Source of the DNA: a virus
DNA length: 64,000 nucleotides
Reading direction: 5' to 3' (one strand)
Virus record (IMG/VR): IMGVR_UViG_3300046820_001050
Coordinates: 34,650-98,649 of that record
The notes beneath the pieces were generated by a model, which was given only the letters and a program-made list of their open reading frames with translations, had not been told where the DNA came from and made no database searches. A program made the translations under genes and the position numbers. Positions 6,519 through 14,454 of the stretch are shown piece after piece; within the stretch, counting starts at the first letter, position 1, and the number at the start of each line of letters is the position of its first letter.

Positions 6519-6803
6519 CTAATTAGCCTTTTTGTCTACCGTCTTAAACGCATCATTGATCTCTGCCAATGTGAGTTTTCCATCGTCCAAAAAAGCCCTT
6601 GCAAGCCTTTCAATAACGGTGGCTACTCCTAATAGTCCTGCAAGCATTACTGCCTGAATTGTATCAATTCCAACTACTGCTCCAGCACCAAGTACTGATA
6701 GACCAGATGCTGCGAACACTGCTACAATTCTCATTAGTACATTTGTTAATGCCTTCTGTGGGTGCTCCTTCTTAGGAGGCTCTACTACCTTTTTAGTTGC
6801 CAT
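6519..6803 (-). CDS. Holin-like small membrane protein
   Basis: 94 residues from the ATG at 6803, chosen because AAGGAGG lies upstream. An ATG at 6908 would overlap the neighbour heavily. The basic N-terminus (MATKKVVEPPKK) is followed by two hydrophobic stretches at about residues 20-42 and 44-62, then a charged tail with DDGKLTLAEIN. The sequence GAGAVVGIDTIQAVMLAGLLG strongly resembles holin-region proteins in actinobacteriophages. Size, topology and the adjacent second small membrane protein support a holin. No endolysin is recognisable next to it. Confidence 0.65.
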   Translation of the reverse strand: MATKKVVEPPKKEHPQKALTNVLMRIVAVFAASGLSVLGAGAVVGIDTIQAVMLAGLLGVATVIERLARAFLDDGKLTLAEINDAFKTVDKKAN

Positions 6804-6805
6804 AT

Positions 6806-7012
6806 TTAGTCCTCCTTTCTTAGCGGGATTGTGATAAGCCAAATTACTGTGGTTGCAAGTACTGCAATACCAACAATGTCTCTTGCTGATCCCGTCAAAG
6901 TTAGCCATGCGATGAAGAAGCCAAGGAGAGTAAAGGCCTGTGCAATCACTTCCACCCCTGCATCTTTAAGCCATGTGAAGAATCCCTTCACAACCTTTTT
7001 GATTATTTTCAT
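6806..7012 (-). CDS. Small membrane protein, second holin/antiholin candidate
   Basis: 68 residues. An amphipathic basic N-terminus (MKIIKKVVKGFFTWLK) is followed by two predicted membrane helices at about residues 20-40 and 46-63 and a short charged end (RKED). It ends two bases before the start of the other holin-like gene and begins two bases after the PA14 gene. Two tandem small membrane proteins are common in actinophage lysis cassettes. Which one is the effector cannot be decided from sequence. Confidence 0.6.
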   Translation of the reverse strand: MKIIKKVVKGFFTWLKDAGVEVIAQAFTLLGFFIAWLTLTGSARDIVGIAVLATTVIWLITIPLRKED

Positions 7013-7014
7013 TT

Positions 7015-9150
7015 TTACCTCCTCATCCCAATCATTACATTTGCAATCTGTGAAACAATGATTACTGGGATAATGACTTCCTGGGCTTTTTCTCTCTGAT
7101 CGTCTGTCATGTCCATACCCAACTCAGAGAAATTGGATAGGAGTTCTGTAACATCCACATTGAATACTGCTCCAAGTGGATCTTCAAGAAATGCTTCTGT
7201 TTGTACTTCTGTTACTGCGTCTGCTAATGTAAATGGCATTGGGGTTTCTCCTGCATCCCCTGCTCTTTCTGCGAACTCAACAAACGCTGAAGCAAGTGCT
7301 GGATTGCCCTTCATCTGCTCAGCAATCTGTGCGACTTCTGATGCCTTGATACCAAGGTCTCCAGCAATTTCTGCCTTTGCTTCTTGTGTTAAAGACTTTA
7401 GAGTTTGGCTAACTGCTGCTACCTGCTCTGCAGAAAGTTTAACTAATTTGTTATCCTTGCTTGTAAGGTTAGCAATAACTCCAGATAAATCTTCTGATGT
7501 ACCAGTTCCCTTTTCAGGAATAAGTGCAGCAAGTTCTTCATCCTTTATTTCAGGATTCTTTTCTGGCTCTGGTGTTGGTTCTGGCAATGGCTCTGGAGAA
7601 GGCTCTATAGAAGGCTCTATGGTAGGCTCTGGCTTTGGCTTAGGCTCTTCTGTAGGTGTTGGCTTTGGCTCCTCTGGCTTTGTAGGTTCAGGCTTTGGAT
7701 TCTCTGTTGGATCTGGCTTAGGGCCTGGCTGTGTTGGCTTTGGACCTGGCTCTTCTGTTCCAGTAACATTAGTTGGCTTTGGCTCTGGTTTATCTGTTGG
7801 TGGTGTAGAAGGCTTTGGCTTTTCTGGTTCAACAGTAGGCTTTGGTGAAGGCTCTGGCTTAGGTTGATTTGCTGCAGCGTTTGCTGCTGCTTGCGCTATA
7901 GCCATTTGAATTTCTCTTTGCAACTGCTTGTCATAATAATTCCAGGCATCTTGAATTGCATTATTAACATCATTAACTGCTTCATTAAAATCATTTATCG
8001 CATTATCTTTTTCAGACAAAGCATCTGCTGTATTATTTACTGCGTTGTCGTACTCAGATTCTTTGTTTATTAGTGTTTGATTCAAGGAGTTTAGTATTGC
8101 GACTTCTTGGTTGTATACATTTAACTTATCATTATATTCTGACAAGGCATTATTATAATCTTGTTGTGCTGCATTTCGTGTTGCAAGTGCTTGATTATAG
8201 GCATCTATTTCTGACTGTGTTGGTCCTGATCCAGATGAGAATGTATTAAGATTACAAGAGAATCCTACTCCCCATCCACCAGTATAATCACAACCTGCTC
8301 CAGTCCACCCTCCAGGTATTGCCCATCCAAGATGATAAGATCCTGGTCCGCCTCCGTTATACCACCATACCTCTACATTTAAAGTTTTGTTTTGACTTAC
8401 ATCATATACTGGAGAGTATGCACTCCATGTTGCCCCTTGCTCACGCCAGTTATTAACTGCAAGATTTCCATTAACAAACATTCTAAAACCATCGTCTGTG
8501 TATCCTGCAAAATATGTTGATGTCCAGTGATTCGGCACTGTTATTTGTCCAGTAAACTTAACTATAAAATTTTGATATCTATTTCCACAAACTGGAAGTT
8601 GCATTGAGTTAGAGTTCCAAGTTCCTTCGCATAGCACAGATCCTGGGGTAGCGACATTACCCTGTCTAACAAGAGTATAAACAGTGTATGCCAAACCTGG
8701 ACCTCCAGAAGACTGCATATTAGACTGTGTGGTTTGGAGATTGATGTTGGCTATATTCAGAGAATCCTGGGCATCGTTCTTATCCTTAAAGGCATTGTTT
8801 CTATTCTCAAGAGCAATTGCTACTGTGGCTGTCTGCCCATCTACATTTGACTGGGCAAGTTCTACTTCTTCTAATGCTAATTCTTCTGCTTCTACTGCAT
8901 CTTCATAGTCTTTAATTGAGGCATCTCTTACATCCAGCAGATTTTTGGCGTACATAAACTTGTTCTCTGCTATGTCAATCATGTCTATTAGACCATCTTT
9001 ATAGTCTAATTTATCTACTGCGCTATTGAGGTTTTCAATCTGCTTGGCTGCAACAGTTAGAGGGTCGTCAGAATGAGCCTCTGTAGGGGCTATTATGAGC
9101 CATCCAAAGGCTAATATTGTAGCGATTGCTATGCGTGATAATCGTTTTAT
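7015..9150 (-). CDS. Exported PA14-domain protein with coiled coils and Pro-rich stalk; apparent ATA start
   Basis: 711 residues if read from the ATA at 9148-9150. The first ATG in frame (8982) would remove the signal peptide. From ATA the protein begins MKRLSRIAIATILAFGWLII and then APTEAHS, a good Sec signal. The start follows an AAGGGGGAAGG ribosome site and an extended -10. Domains in order: coiled coil (about 35-150), PA14-like beta domain (about 150-285, with FAGYTDDGFRMFVNG and EVWWYNGGGPG), second coiled coil (about 310-430), a long stalk of Pro/Glu/Lys repeats (about 435-550), and a helical C-terminal domain ending in hydrophobic IIPVIIVSQIANVMIG. PA14 domains bind carbohydrate. It precedes the holin-like genes, so it may act on the host envelope. 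No catalytic peptidoglycan hydrolase motif is seen. Confidence 0.7.
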   Translation of the reverse strand: MKRLSRIAIATILAFGWLIIAPTEAHSDDPLTVAAKQIENLNSAVDKLDYKDGLIDMIDIAENKFMYAKNLLDVRDASIKDYEDAVEAEELALEEVELAQSNVDGQTATVAIALENRNNAFKDKNDAQDSLNIANINLQTTQSNMQSSGGPGLAYTVYTLVRQGNVATPGSVLCEGTWNSNSMQLPVCGNRYQNFIVKFTGQITVPNHWTSTYFAGYTDDGFRMFVNGNLAVNNWREQGATWSAYSPVYDVSQNKTLNVEVWWYNGGGPGSYHLGWAIPGGWTGAGCDYTGGWGVGFSCNLNTFSSGSGPTQSEIDAYNQALATRNAAQQDYNNALSEYNDKLNVYNQEVAILNSLNQTLINKESEYDNAVNNTADALSEKDNAINDFNEAVNDVNNAIQDAWNYYDKQLQREIQMAIAQAAANAAANQPKPEPSPKPTVEPEKPKPSTPPTDKPEPKPTNVTGTEEPGPKPTQPGPKPDPTENPKPEPTKPEEPKPTPTEEPKPKPEPTIEPSIEPSPEPLPEPTPEPEKNPEIKDEELAALIPEKGTGTSEDLSGVIANLTSKDNKLVKLSAEQVAAVSQTLKSLTQEAKAEIAGDLGIKASEVAQIAEQMKGNPALASAFVEFAERAGDAGETPMPFTLADAVTEVQTEAFLEDPLGAVFNVDVTELLSNFSELGMDMTDDQREKAQEVIIPVIIVSQIANVMIGMRR

Positions 9151-9188
9151 TTGCCTTCCCCCTTGCAGACGACATGTCTGATAGGATG

Positions 9189-9197
9189 ATTATACCA
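9189..9197 (-). promoter_or_regulatory. Extended -10 promoter element for the PA14/holin operon
   Basis: Minus strand TGGTATAAT, just downstream of an intrinsic terminator. The predicted start leaves a leader of about 30 bases before the ATA start at 9150. It probably drives the PA14 and holin-like genes. Confidence 0.6.
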
Positions 9198-9208
9198 TTT
9201 TATTGCAC

Positions 9209-9241
9209 AAAAAAAGGGCTACCGTAATTGGTAACCCCTTT
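9209..9241 (-). terminator. Intrinsic terminator after the secreted surface-like gene
   Basis: In minus-strand RNA a 12-base stem (AAAGGGGTTACC paired with GGTAGCCCTTTT, two G-U pairs) closes a six-base loop and runs into seven U (9209-9215). It begins 14 bases after the stop of the gene ending at 9255. Confidence 0.85.
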
Positions 9242-9254
9242 AATGTTGGACTAA

Positions 9255-10394
9255 TTACTTAACAAGAGTAACCTTAGCCTTTGGATTCTTTGCATTCCAT
9301 TGGCGAGCCAACTTGTTGAAAGCATCCTTAAGTGACTTGATTGCTGCAGCATTATCTGCTGTCAACTTAGCAACGACTGCATCATGTGCAACCTTTACAT
9401 CAGCAAGTGCCTTATCTGAAGCAACCTTTGCATCTGCTAGTGCCTTTGCTGAAGCAGCCTTCTCTGCTGCTAGAGCAGCATCTGAAGCAACCTTTGCAGC
9501 AGCAGCATCCACAGCAGCCTTTAGAACTGCAGCATCTGCTACAGCCTTAGCAGCAAGTGCTGCATCCTTAGCAGCCTTTTCTGCAGCAAGTTCTGTGATT
9601 AGATCACGAACAGCAATTTCTGCAAATGGTGCAAGTGTACGAGCAGTTAGACCTACTACGTCTGCAGAAGCAGCATCAGAAGATGTTGTTGGTGCAAATG
9701 TGATAAGTGCTCGTGAGCCAGTTGTTGGAAGAGTTGCCTTGAAGGTTGCTGTTCCAAAATCTGCAAGTGTAGCACCAGTTGTTACTGTTGCTGTGTCTAG
9801 TGTTGCTGTTGCAGCAAAGACTGTTGCAGTAATTGACTTACCAGATACCTTATTACCAAATGCATCTGTTGCAGTTACTGTAATGTCCTGCTTTGTTCCT
9901 GCTGCACCTGATGTAGGTGCTGCAACTGTTAGGTTATTAATCTTTCCAGCAGTTCCCTGTACATAGTATGTAAGGGTTGTTCCACCGTTGTTGATTACAA
10001 CTGTACCAATTGCTGTTGTCTTTGTGTAGACAAAAAATGTTGCAGTTGTTCCAGTACCTGTTGCAATTGTCAAAGATGATGATCCTGACGATGCTCCTAC
10101 TGGTGCTGCTGATGTGTTTAGTGCTGATACGATTGTTGCGTTAGTTGCTACTGCAGAAACTGATGTTCCTGCTGCTACTGTTGCTACAAAACGCAATGCA
10201 TCTGTTGCATCAATTACGTTATCTTCTGGGACTGGCAATGCAGCAGGTGTAGCAATTACACCGTTAGTGGTGTTTGCTGTACCATTTAGCGTTACTGCGA
10301 CTGTCATTACTGTAGCATTTGCAGGTGCTACTGCGACCATGCCCAAAGTCATGGCTGCAACCACGGCTAGTGCGATCTTCTTGAATGAATTCAT
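9255..10394 (-). CDS. Secreted Ig-like, Ala-rich surface protein (host-like)
   Basis: 379 residues with a clear signal peptide (MNSFKKIALAVVAAMTLGMVAVAPANA). The mature protein begins with low-complexity Thr/Val/Ala beta sequence and an invasin/Big-like repeat (about 150-250, with KQDITVTATDAFGNKVSGKSI). A long Ala-rich heptad coiled coil follows (about 265-350), and the end is AFNKLARQWNAKNPKAK. That C-terminus resembles surface proteins I associate with freshwater actinobacteria, suggesting acquisition from a host. It has AAGGAG before the ATG and its own terminator, so it is probably well expressed. It could be a virion decoration, a surface mask or an adhesin. Function is not known. Confidence 0.6.
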   Translation of the reverse strand: MNSFKKIALAVVAAMTLGMVAVAPANATVMTVAVTLNGTANTTNGVIATPAALPVPEDNVIDATDALRFVATVAAGTSVSAVATNATIVSALNTSAAPVGASSGSSSLTIATGTGTTATFFVYTKTTAIGTVVINNGGTTLTYYVQGTAGKINNLTVAAPTSGAAGTKQDITVTATDAFGNKVSGKSITATVFAATATLDTATVTTGATLADFGTATFKATLPTTGSRALITFAPTTSSDAASADVVGLTARTLAPFAEIAVRDLITELAAEKAAKDAALAAKAVADAAVLKAAVDAAAAKVASDAALAAEKAASAKALADAKVASDKALADVKVAHDAVVAKLTADNAAAIKSLKDAFNKLARQWNAKNPKAKVTLVK

Positions 10395-10410
10395 TCGTAT
10401 TTCTCCTTAT

Positions 10411-12183
10411 TTATAGTAGATTAAATCTATCCAGATAATCTTTTACATCATCTGGCATAGGTTTATATTGTATCACGTTGTCAGGTAGTTCGTCAACTCG
10501 CTTAGATCTATCTCTAAAAGTGTGAACCTCTACCTCAGTGTCTATATTTTTAGGGGTATGAGATATAGCCCCAAAAATAGCACCACACACAGCATCAGCC
10601 AAGTCCTTTGACTTTTTGCGTGGGTGGTCAACTCTATCATTTTTCATAATTTTTAACTGTGTTAGTTCATCAAATAATAAATCAATTGCTGGCATGGCAA
10701 GTCTTTCCTCGTAAACAAGCATAGCCATATCTTCGTAGTGCTTCTTAGCAACAGAAACAGTATCTGTTCTCATTCCAACCTGCTTCAACTCATTCTGAAT
10801 ATCAAAGGATTGCCAGCGGTCAAAAGAAACCATGCCAATATCAAACCCAAGTCTTCTAAGGTTCTGAATCCACTGTTTAACCTCAGATAGGTTAACTGGG
10901 CCCTCAACCTTTGGCTCCCACCATGCTACTGCATCTACTACTACTATAGGGGCCACCTGTTCATAATTGTTAATTACTTGAATGTTTACCCATTTTTCTA
11001 CATGTGCAATTGCTACGGCACACTTGTCATGCTTTTGTGCAAGGTCAGCGTGTACATAATATTTCTTAGTTGGGTCTGGTTTAAATGCTTCATCAAACCT
11101 TTTAAATGTATCTACTGGGTTTCTTAATGTCATGCAGGCTCTTACTTTATCTGCCTGCTTAAAGAATGCATCCGATGCAAATGTTGGTACACATGCAAAA
11201 CGCATCATTGCATCACCAAGGTCTGTCATGAATGCAATCATGAAATCATCTATCTTACGAGTAGGGTTTACTTCCCATGTAGGTCTCTTTAGTGCAAATA
11301 CTCCAGGATATTTGTATGATGTAATCTGATCTTCATCCCACGAAATTTCAAATGTGTTGTCTGGGCTATCTTCTGGAAGCAATGGATTAATAGTAAACTT
11401 GTGTGTTCTTTCTATTACTTCCTTTTCAGCAACAACATCATCATATCTTTCTGAAATAAAGTCACCTGGATAGCGTGGGAATGAAAGCAAAACAACCTTG
11501 CCAAGGTCTGGGAATCGAGAGTCTACTGATCCACGGAAAGCCTTGTAGATATTATCAGCAGTCTTTCCTTGTTCATTGCCTGTTCCGACCTCAGATGCAA
11601 AACCAGAAATCTCATCAAGCACTGCAAGAAGAAGGTTCAAGCCCTCATGTGATTCACGCTCTGAGTGACCAGAGTAAACAGTAATTGATTTATCAAATTC
11701 AATTGAGTCAGCCTTTGCATAATACTTTCCAGCAAACCAAGGAGATCTTTCAATCTTTGATTTAAAACCTTTAAAGAAAACATTCTTAGCCTGTTGAGCG
11801 TTAATCGCTACGTTAATCAAGTCAATAGCATCTCCAGAGGGCTTACCAAAATACTTTGCTGGGTCTTTAAGGCATAGAAGTTTATATACGATATATGAAC
11901 AGGCTACAGTTGATGTGAAGTCTTTTCCAGATCCCTTGCCAAGTTGCAGGATAATCTCGTTCTTTGTGTACTTATTATAGTACTGGGTTCCTTTTTCTTC
12001 CCCCATAATATTTATCAAATCCTCTTTGCGGTAGATCTGACTCATTGCTTCTACGATATCGTATTGAATATCAGAAAGTGGGGGCTGTCCAAGGTATGCT
12101 TCACCTTCTACAAACGTTCTTGCATCTACTGGGGTCTCATTAAAATGATCATCCTGTAGTGCCTCTAAGAACTCATTGAACAT
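10411..12183 (-). CDS. terL: Terminase large subunit
   Basis: 590 residues from the ATG at 12183. A TTG three codons upstream is also open. The N-terminal ATPase has Walker A LGKGSGKD (about residue 82) and Walker B LLLAVLDEIS (about 190). The C-terminal RNase H-like nuclease has VHADLA (about 377), VSFDRW (about 454) and KDLADAV (about 528), supplying the acidic residues. The enzyme packages DNA into the prohead through the portal and cuts the concatemer. It overlaps the small-subunit gene by 11 bases. The gene lies about 40 kb from the portal, beyond the whole tail and replication region, which is unusual. Confidence 0.93.
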   Translation of the reverse strand: MFNEFLEALQDDHFNETPVDARTFVEGEAYLGQPPLSDIQYDIVEAMSQIYRKEDLINIMGEEKGTQYYNKYTKNEIILQLGKGSGKDFTSTVACSYIVYKLLCLKDPAKYFGKPSGDAIDLINVAINAQQAKNVFFKGFKSKIERSPWFAGKYYAKADSIEFDKSITVYSGHSERESHEGLNLLLAVLDEISGFASEVGTGNEQGKTADNIYKAFRGSVDSRFPDLGKVVLLSFPRYPGDFISERYDDVVAEKEVIERTHKFTINPLLPEDSPDNTFEISWDEDQITSYKYPGVFALKRPTWEVNPTRKIDDFMIAFMTDLGDAMMRFACVPTFASDAFFKQADKVRACMTLRNPVDTFKRFDEAFKPDPTKKYYVHADLAQKHDKCAVAIAHVEKWVNIQVINNYEQVAPIVVVDAVAWWEPKVEGPVNLSEVKQWIQNLRRLGFDIGMVSFDRWQSFDIQNELKQVGMRTDTVSVAKKHYEDMAMLVYEERLAMPAIDLLFDELTQLKIMKNDRVDHPRKKSKDLADAVCGAIFGAISHTPKNIDTEVEVHTFRDRSKRVDELPDNVIQYKPMPDDVKDYLDRFNLL

Positions 12184-12709
12184 CGTGGACAACGGTAATC
12201 ACCTCATTGTTTTTTGCAAATGAAGATAGCCTACGCATAATCTCATCACGAACCTGTGGGTACTCTGAGGCAATATCTTTTAGAATAAGAACAAGGATCT
12301 CTTGACGCTTTTCAATTTCCATCATCTCTTCTGCAAGTTCTTTATTCTCAAGAAGTCCAGCCTTTTGTAGCATGTCAATACGCTTAGACTCAATGTCCAT
12401 TACAAGTTTGATGGCAGCAGTCTTTGCGCTAAGGTTATTTGTCATAGACGCTTCATCAATAACTTCGTATGTACGAGACACTAACTTGCTATAGTGTGTG
12501 TCTGCTGCTGCTAGTGCCTCTTTAGCACGAGCACGGATAGCATCGTTAGCAGATGCCATAACCTTCCACTCATTGATAAGTGTAACGACTCTTTGTCTTG
12601 GAATATCAAGTTGTTTTGAAATTACAGTTGGGTCGTTGCCCTTTAGGTATTCTTCTACTACTTGATTAACTTGGTCAAGGTGCTTAACTAAATCATCTTC
12701 AGTTGACAT
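12173..12709 (-). CDS. terS: Terminase small subunit
   Basis: 178 residues immediately upstream of, and overlapping, the large subunit. Residues about 15-50 (VEEYLKGNDPTVISKQLDI, then PRQRVVTLI) form a helix-turn-helix expected to bind the packaging site. The rest is helical, with a central coiled-coil segment typical of TerS oligomers. The C-terminal end (NNEVITVVHDV) is the likely contact with the large subunit. AGAGGG precedes the ATG. The identification rests on position and architecture, because TerS sequences diverge quickly. Confidence 0.8.
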   Translation of the reverse strand: MSTEDDLVKHLDQVNQVVEEYLKGNDPTVISKQLDIPRQRVVTLINEWKVMASANDAIRARAKEALAAADTHYSKLVSRTYEVIDEASMTNNLSAKTAAIKLVMDIESKRIDMLQKAGLLENKELAEEMMEIEKRQEILVLILKDIASEYPQVRDEIMRRLSSFAKNNEVITVVHDVQ

Positions 12710-12941
12710 ACTTGCCCTCTAGCCTATTTATTTCATCTTTTATGTAGAAGATTGCTTTCTCAAGATCCTGAATGGTTTTTGATTCATCCTTGATTCCTGC
12801 TCTCCATAAATACTTAAATGCATTTCCAATGTTGAAGTTGCGATGTCTTGTTATCTGAATACACTCTACACCAGAAGGATCTGTTGTGTAGTGAGTTGGA
12901 TGATTGACTTGATCAACAGTTATATTTAGGCTCTCACTCAT
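12699..12941 (-). CDS. DUF3310-like small phage protein
   Basis: 80 residues from the ATG at 12941, preceded by GAGGAAG. The pattern VNHPTHYT, then GVECIQITRHRNFNIGNAF and KYLWRAGIKD, is the signature of the DUF3310 family, widespread in phages and of unknown biochemical role. The family is often found near nucleotide-metabolism or packaging genes. Here it overlaps the terminase small-subunit gene by 11 bases and the tiny membrane-protein gene by eight. The upstream open frame to 13007 has no ribosome site and is not used. Confidence 0.85.
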   Translation of the reverse strand: MSESLNITVDQVNHPTHYTTDPSGVECIQITRHRNFNIGNAFKYLWRAGIKDESKTIQDLEKAIFYIKDEINRLEGKYVN

Positions 12942-13056
12942 CGTCTTCCTCCCAATCAAACTCCTGTGGCATATTCCGCAGTGTTGCAGTTGCATACGAA
13001 ATACCAACTGCTGCTACCAATGATAATACAAAAAGAATGTACTTAATCTTTTTCAT
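12934..13056 (-). CDS. 40-residue single-pass membrane protein
   Basis: The frame begins MKKIKYILFVLSLVAAVGIS and ends with a very acidic tail (FDWEEDDE). One hydrophobic helix (about residues 5-24) with a basic N-terminus predicts an inner-membrane protein with the acidic tail outside, or a weak signal peptide. AAGGAAA precedes the ATG. It has a four-base overlap (ATGA) with the HTH gene before it and eight bases with the DUF3310 gene after it, so it is embedded in a tight operon. Family unknown. Confidence 0.65.
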   Translation of the reverse strand: MKKIKYILFVLSLVAAVGISYATATLRNMPQEFDWEEDDE

Positions 13057-13208
13057 CGCTTTGATTTCCTTAATCCAAATTTAGCAAGGTAAACATAGAC
13101 AGTTTCTAATGAGCATCCACATTCCTTTGCAATATCTTCTGGTGTTTTTTTATCCATAAGATATCTCTTACGCATAAATGTTTCACTTGTATATAGTTTA
13201 GCACCCAT
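13053..13208 (-). CDS. 51-residue helix-turn-helix protein
   Basis: The protein begins MGAKLYTSETFMRKRYLMDK. Residues 20-48, with TPEDIAKECGCSLETVYVYL then AKFGLRK, form a homeodomain-like or sigma region 4-like helix-turn-helix, so it probably binds DNA. The start is uncertain. A consensus promoter at 13195-13223 has its -10 inside the first codons, so RNA from it could only use the second ATG (codon 12), giving a 40-residue form that still contains the helix-turn-helix. Read-through RNA would allow the longer form. It leads the operon that ends in the terminase genes. Confidence 0.65.
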   Translation of the reverse strand: MGAKLYTSETFMRKRYLMDKKTPEDIAKECGCSLETVYVYLAKFGLRKSKR

Positions 13209-13223
13209 GAGATTAATTGTCAA
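13195..13223 (-). promoter_or_regulatory. Consensus promoter for the HTH-terminase operon
   Basis: TTGACA (13218-13223), a 17-base spacer, then TGC-TAAACT (13195-13203). The -35 overlaps the stop of the preceding gene and the -10 overlaps the start of the HTH gene. Confidence 0.7.
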
Positions 13224-13858
13224 GCCTCCATCTCATTAATTTCATAATTGAATCTGTCAGAGTTTTCTAAGATCCATTTATCCTGATTTTCAACGTCATA
13301 TTTTCTTTCATTAATTATTCTATCAATCAAGTATTCTTTTTCAAGGGTAAATGAAGGCTCATAAATACGCACTCTATTGTTAGGTTGAATCGCAAAGTTT
13401 CCGTCATCTCTTTGTATTACGTGTCCACACTTATGATCTGCAGGGCTTTCAGAGTATCCGTCATCTAAAACATTTGTATCTGGATTGTGCCAGTCTAATG
13501 TAAATAGATATGTACCCTTGTGCATTGTCTTTGTTCTGTCAATGTAAGACATTCTAAGATTTGTTAGATTTTCAAATCTTGTTACAGCAATGTGATGACT
13601 GAAAGAATTCCATAATACCAGGTTGTGTAGGTCTGGCTCAGGTATACCTGGCTCTGTGCAAAAGGCAGAGATAGGAAGTCTCCACCAAAGACCACCATCT
13701 GGCATCATAATATGAAATAGTGGGCTTCTAGACTTTAAACTTGATACGCCAAAGACGACACACTCAAAGTATTTGTCATGACTATCTTGGTGATTTCTTA
13801 AATAATTTCCTCTTACATAGCAATGTATTGGTGGTATGTTTGCATTTAACTCTGGCAT
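13220..13858 (-). CDS. Uncharacterised conserved phage protein
   Basis: 212 residues with no signal or membrane segment. It is rich in aromatic residues and has motifs such as PPIHCYVRGNYLR, VVFGVSSLKSRSPLFHI and MPDGGLWWRLPISAFC. Similar proteins occur in large phages with no known function, by recollection rather than search. The gene starts one base inside the stop of the RuvC-like gene (shared base 13858), so they are co-translated. The beta-rich sequence and conserved tryptophans may indicate a binding protein. Confidence 0.5.
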   Translation of the reverse strand: MPELNANIPPIHCYVRGNYLRNHQDSHDKYFECVVFGVSSLKSRSPLFHIMMPDGGLWWRLPISAFCTEPGIPEPDLHNLVLWNSFSHHIAVTRFENLTNLRMSYIDRTKTMHKGTYLFTLDWHNPDTNVLDDGYSESPADHKCGHVIQRDDGNFAIQPNNRVRIYEPSFTLEKEYLIDRIINERKYDVENQDKWILENSDRFNYEINEMEA

Positions 13859-14454
13859 TATTCAGTCCCTCCTACTGCTTTATTCCAATTCTTCATTGCC
13901 CAGTGGCCAATACCACAGGCATCTGCTACATCATTATCTGTAATTGTTCTATCGTATTGCATGTTAATAAAACTAATCGTTCTTTGCTTTCGTATTTCTC
14001 TTTCGTAAGACTTGAGCCATGACTCTGACTTCCCTGGATTTTGTGACTTAATAAATAGTTTTTCATCTTTAGAAATCTTCTTGTTTCCAATAAAGTTCTG
14101 CCAAGTAATTGGTGCTACCTTGCCTATAATCTTAGTACCAGACTGTCCTGCTGCTCCAAGTATTGCACCCTGAACAAGAGCAAGATCTGCAGCAGTCTTA
14201 GGGCTATTCATAAATACTGTGTGCTCAATAACGATAGCCTCAAAGCCTTCATATATATCAAGGAAAGCCTTTACTTTTTGTCCAGCATCCATAACCTTTT
14301 CGTAGGTATTCTTGCCTTTAAAATTAATCTTGCCTACCGACTTTAATGTTTTTTCTTGAGTATTGAAAATAGCAAAGGCAAGACTATTAGTGCTTGCATC
14401 TATAGCACAAATAGTTTTTGGAGGTTTATTTCCTATTGCCTCTGCTAGTTTCAT
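13858..14454 (-). CDS. RuvC-like Holliday junction resolvase
   Basis: 198 residues with an RNase H-like fold. Acidic residues are in the expected places: D19 (CAIDASTNS), E77 (AIVIEHT) and D175/D178 (TDNDVADACGIGHWA). The final NDVADA motif matches the DAxA pattern of RuvC. Phage versions resolve branched replication and recombination intermediates before packaging, and a small crossover enzyme near the terminase and RecA fits that role. It overlaps the adjacent zinc-finger gene by four bases. The three acidic motifs make it likely to be active. Confidence 0.8.
   Translation of the reverse strand: MKLAEAIGNKPPKTICAIDASTNSLAFAIFNTQEKTLKSVGKINFKGKNTYEKVMDAGQKVKAFLDIYEGFEAIVIEHTVFMNSPKTAADLALVQGAILGAAGQSGTKIIGKVAPITWQNFIGNKKISKDEKLFIKSQNPGKSESWLKSYEREIRKQRTISFINMQYDRTITDNDVADACGIGHWAMKNWNKAVGGTE

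Noticed and set aside
7109-9966. Long plus-strand frames opposite the PA14 and secreted-protein genes (7109-7867, 9313-9966).
   Set aside because: They mirror low-complexity Pro/Glu and Ala repeats on the minus strand, have no ribosome site or domain, and would break the one-strand layout. They are shadow frames.
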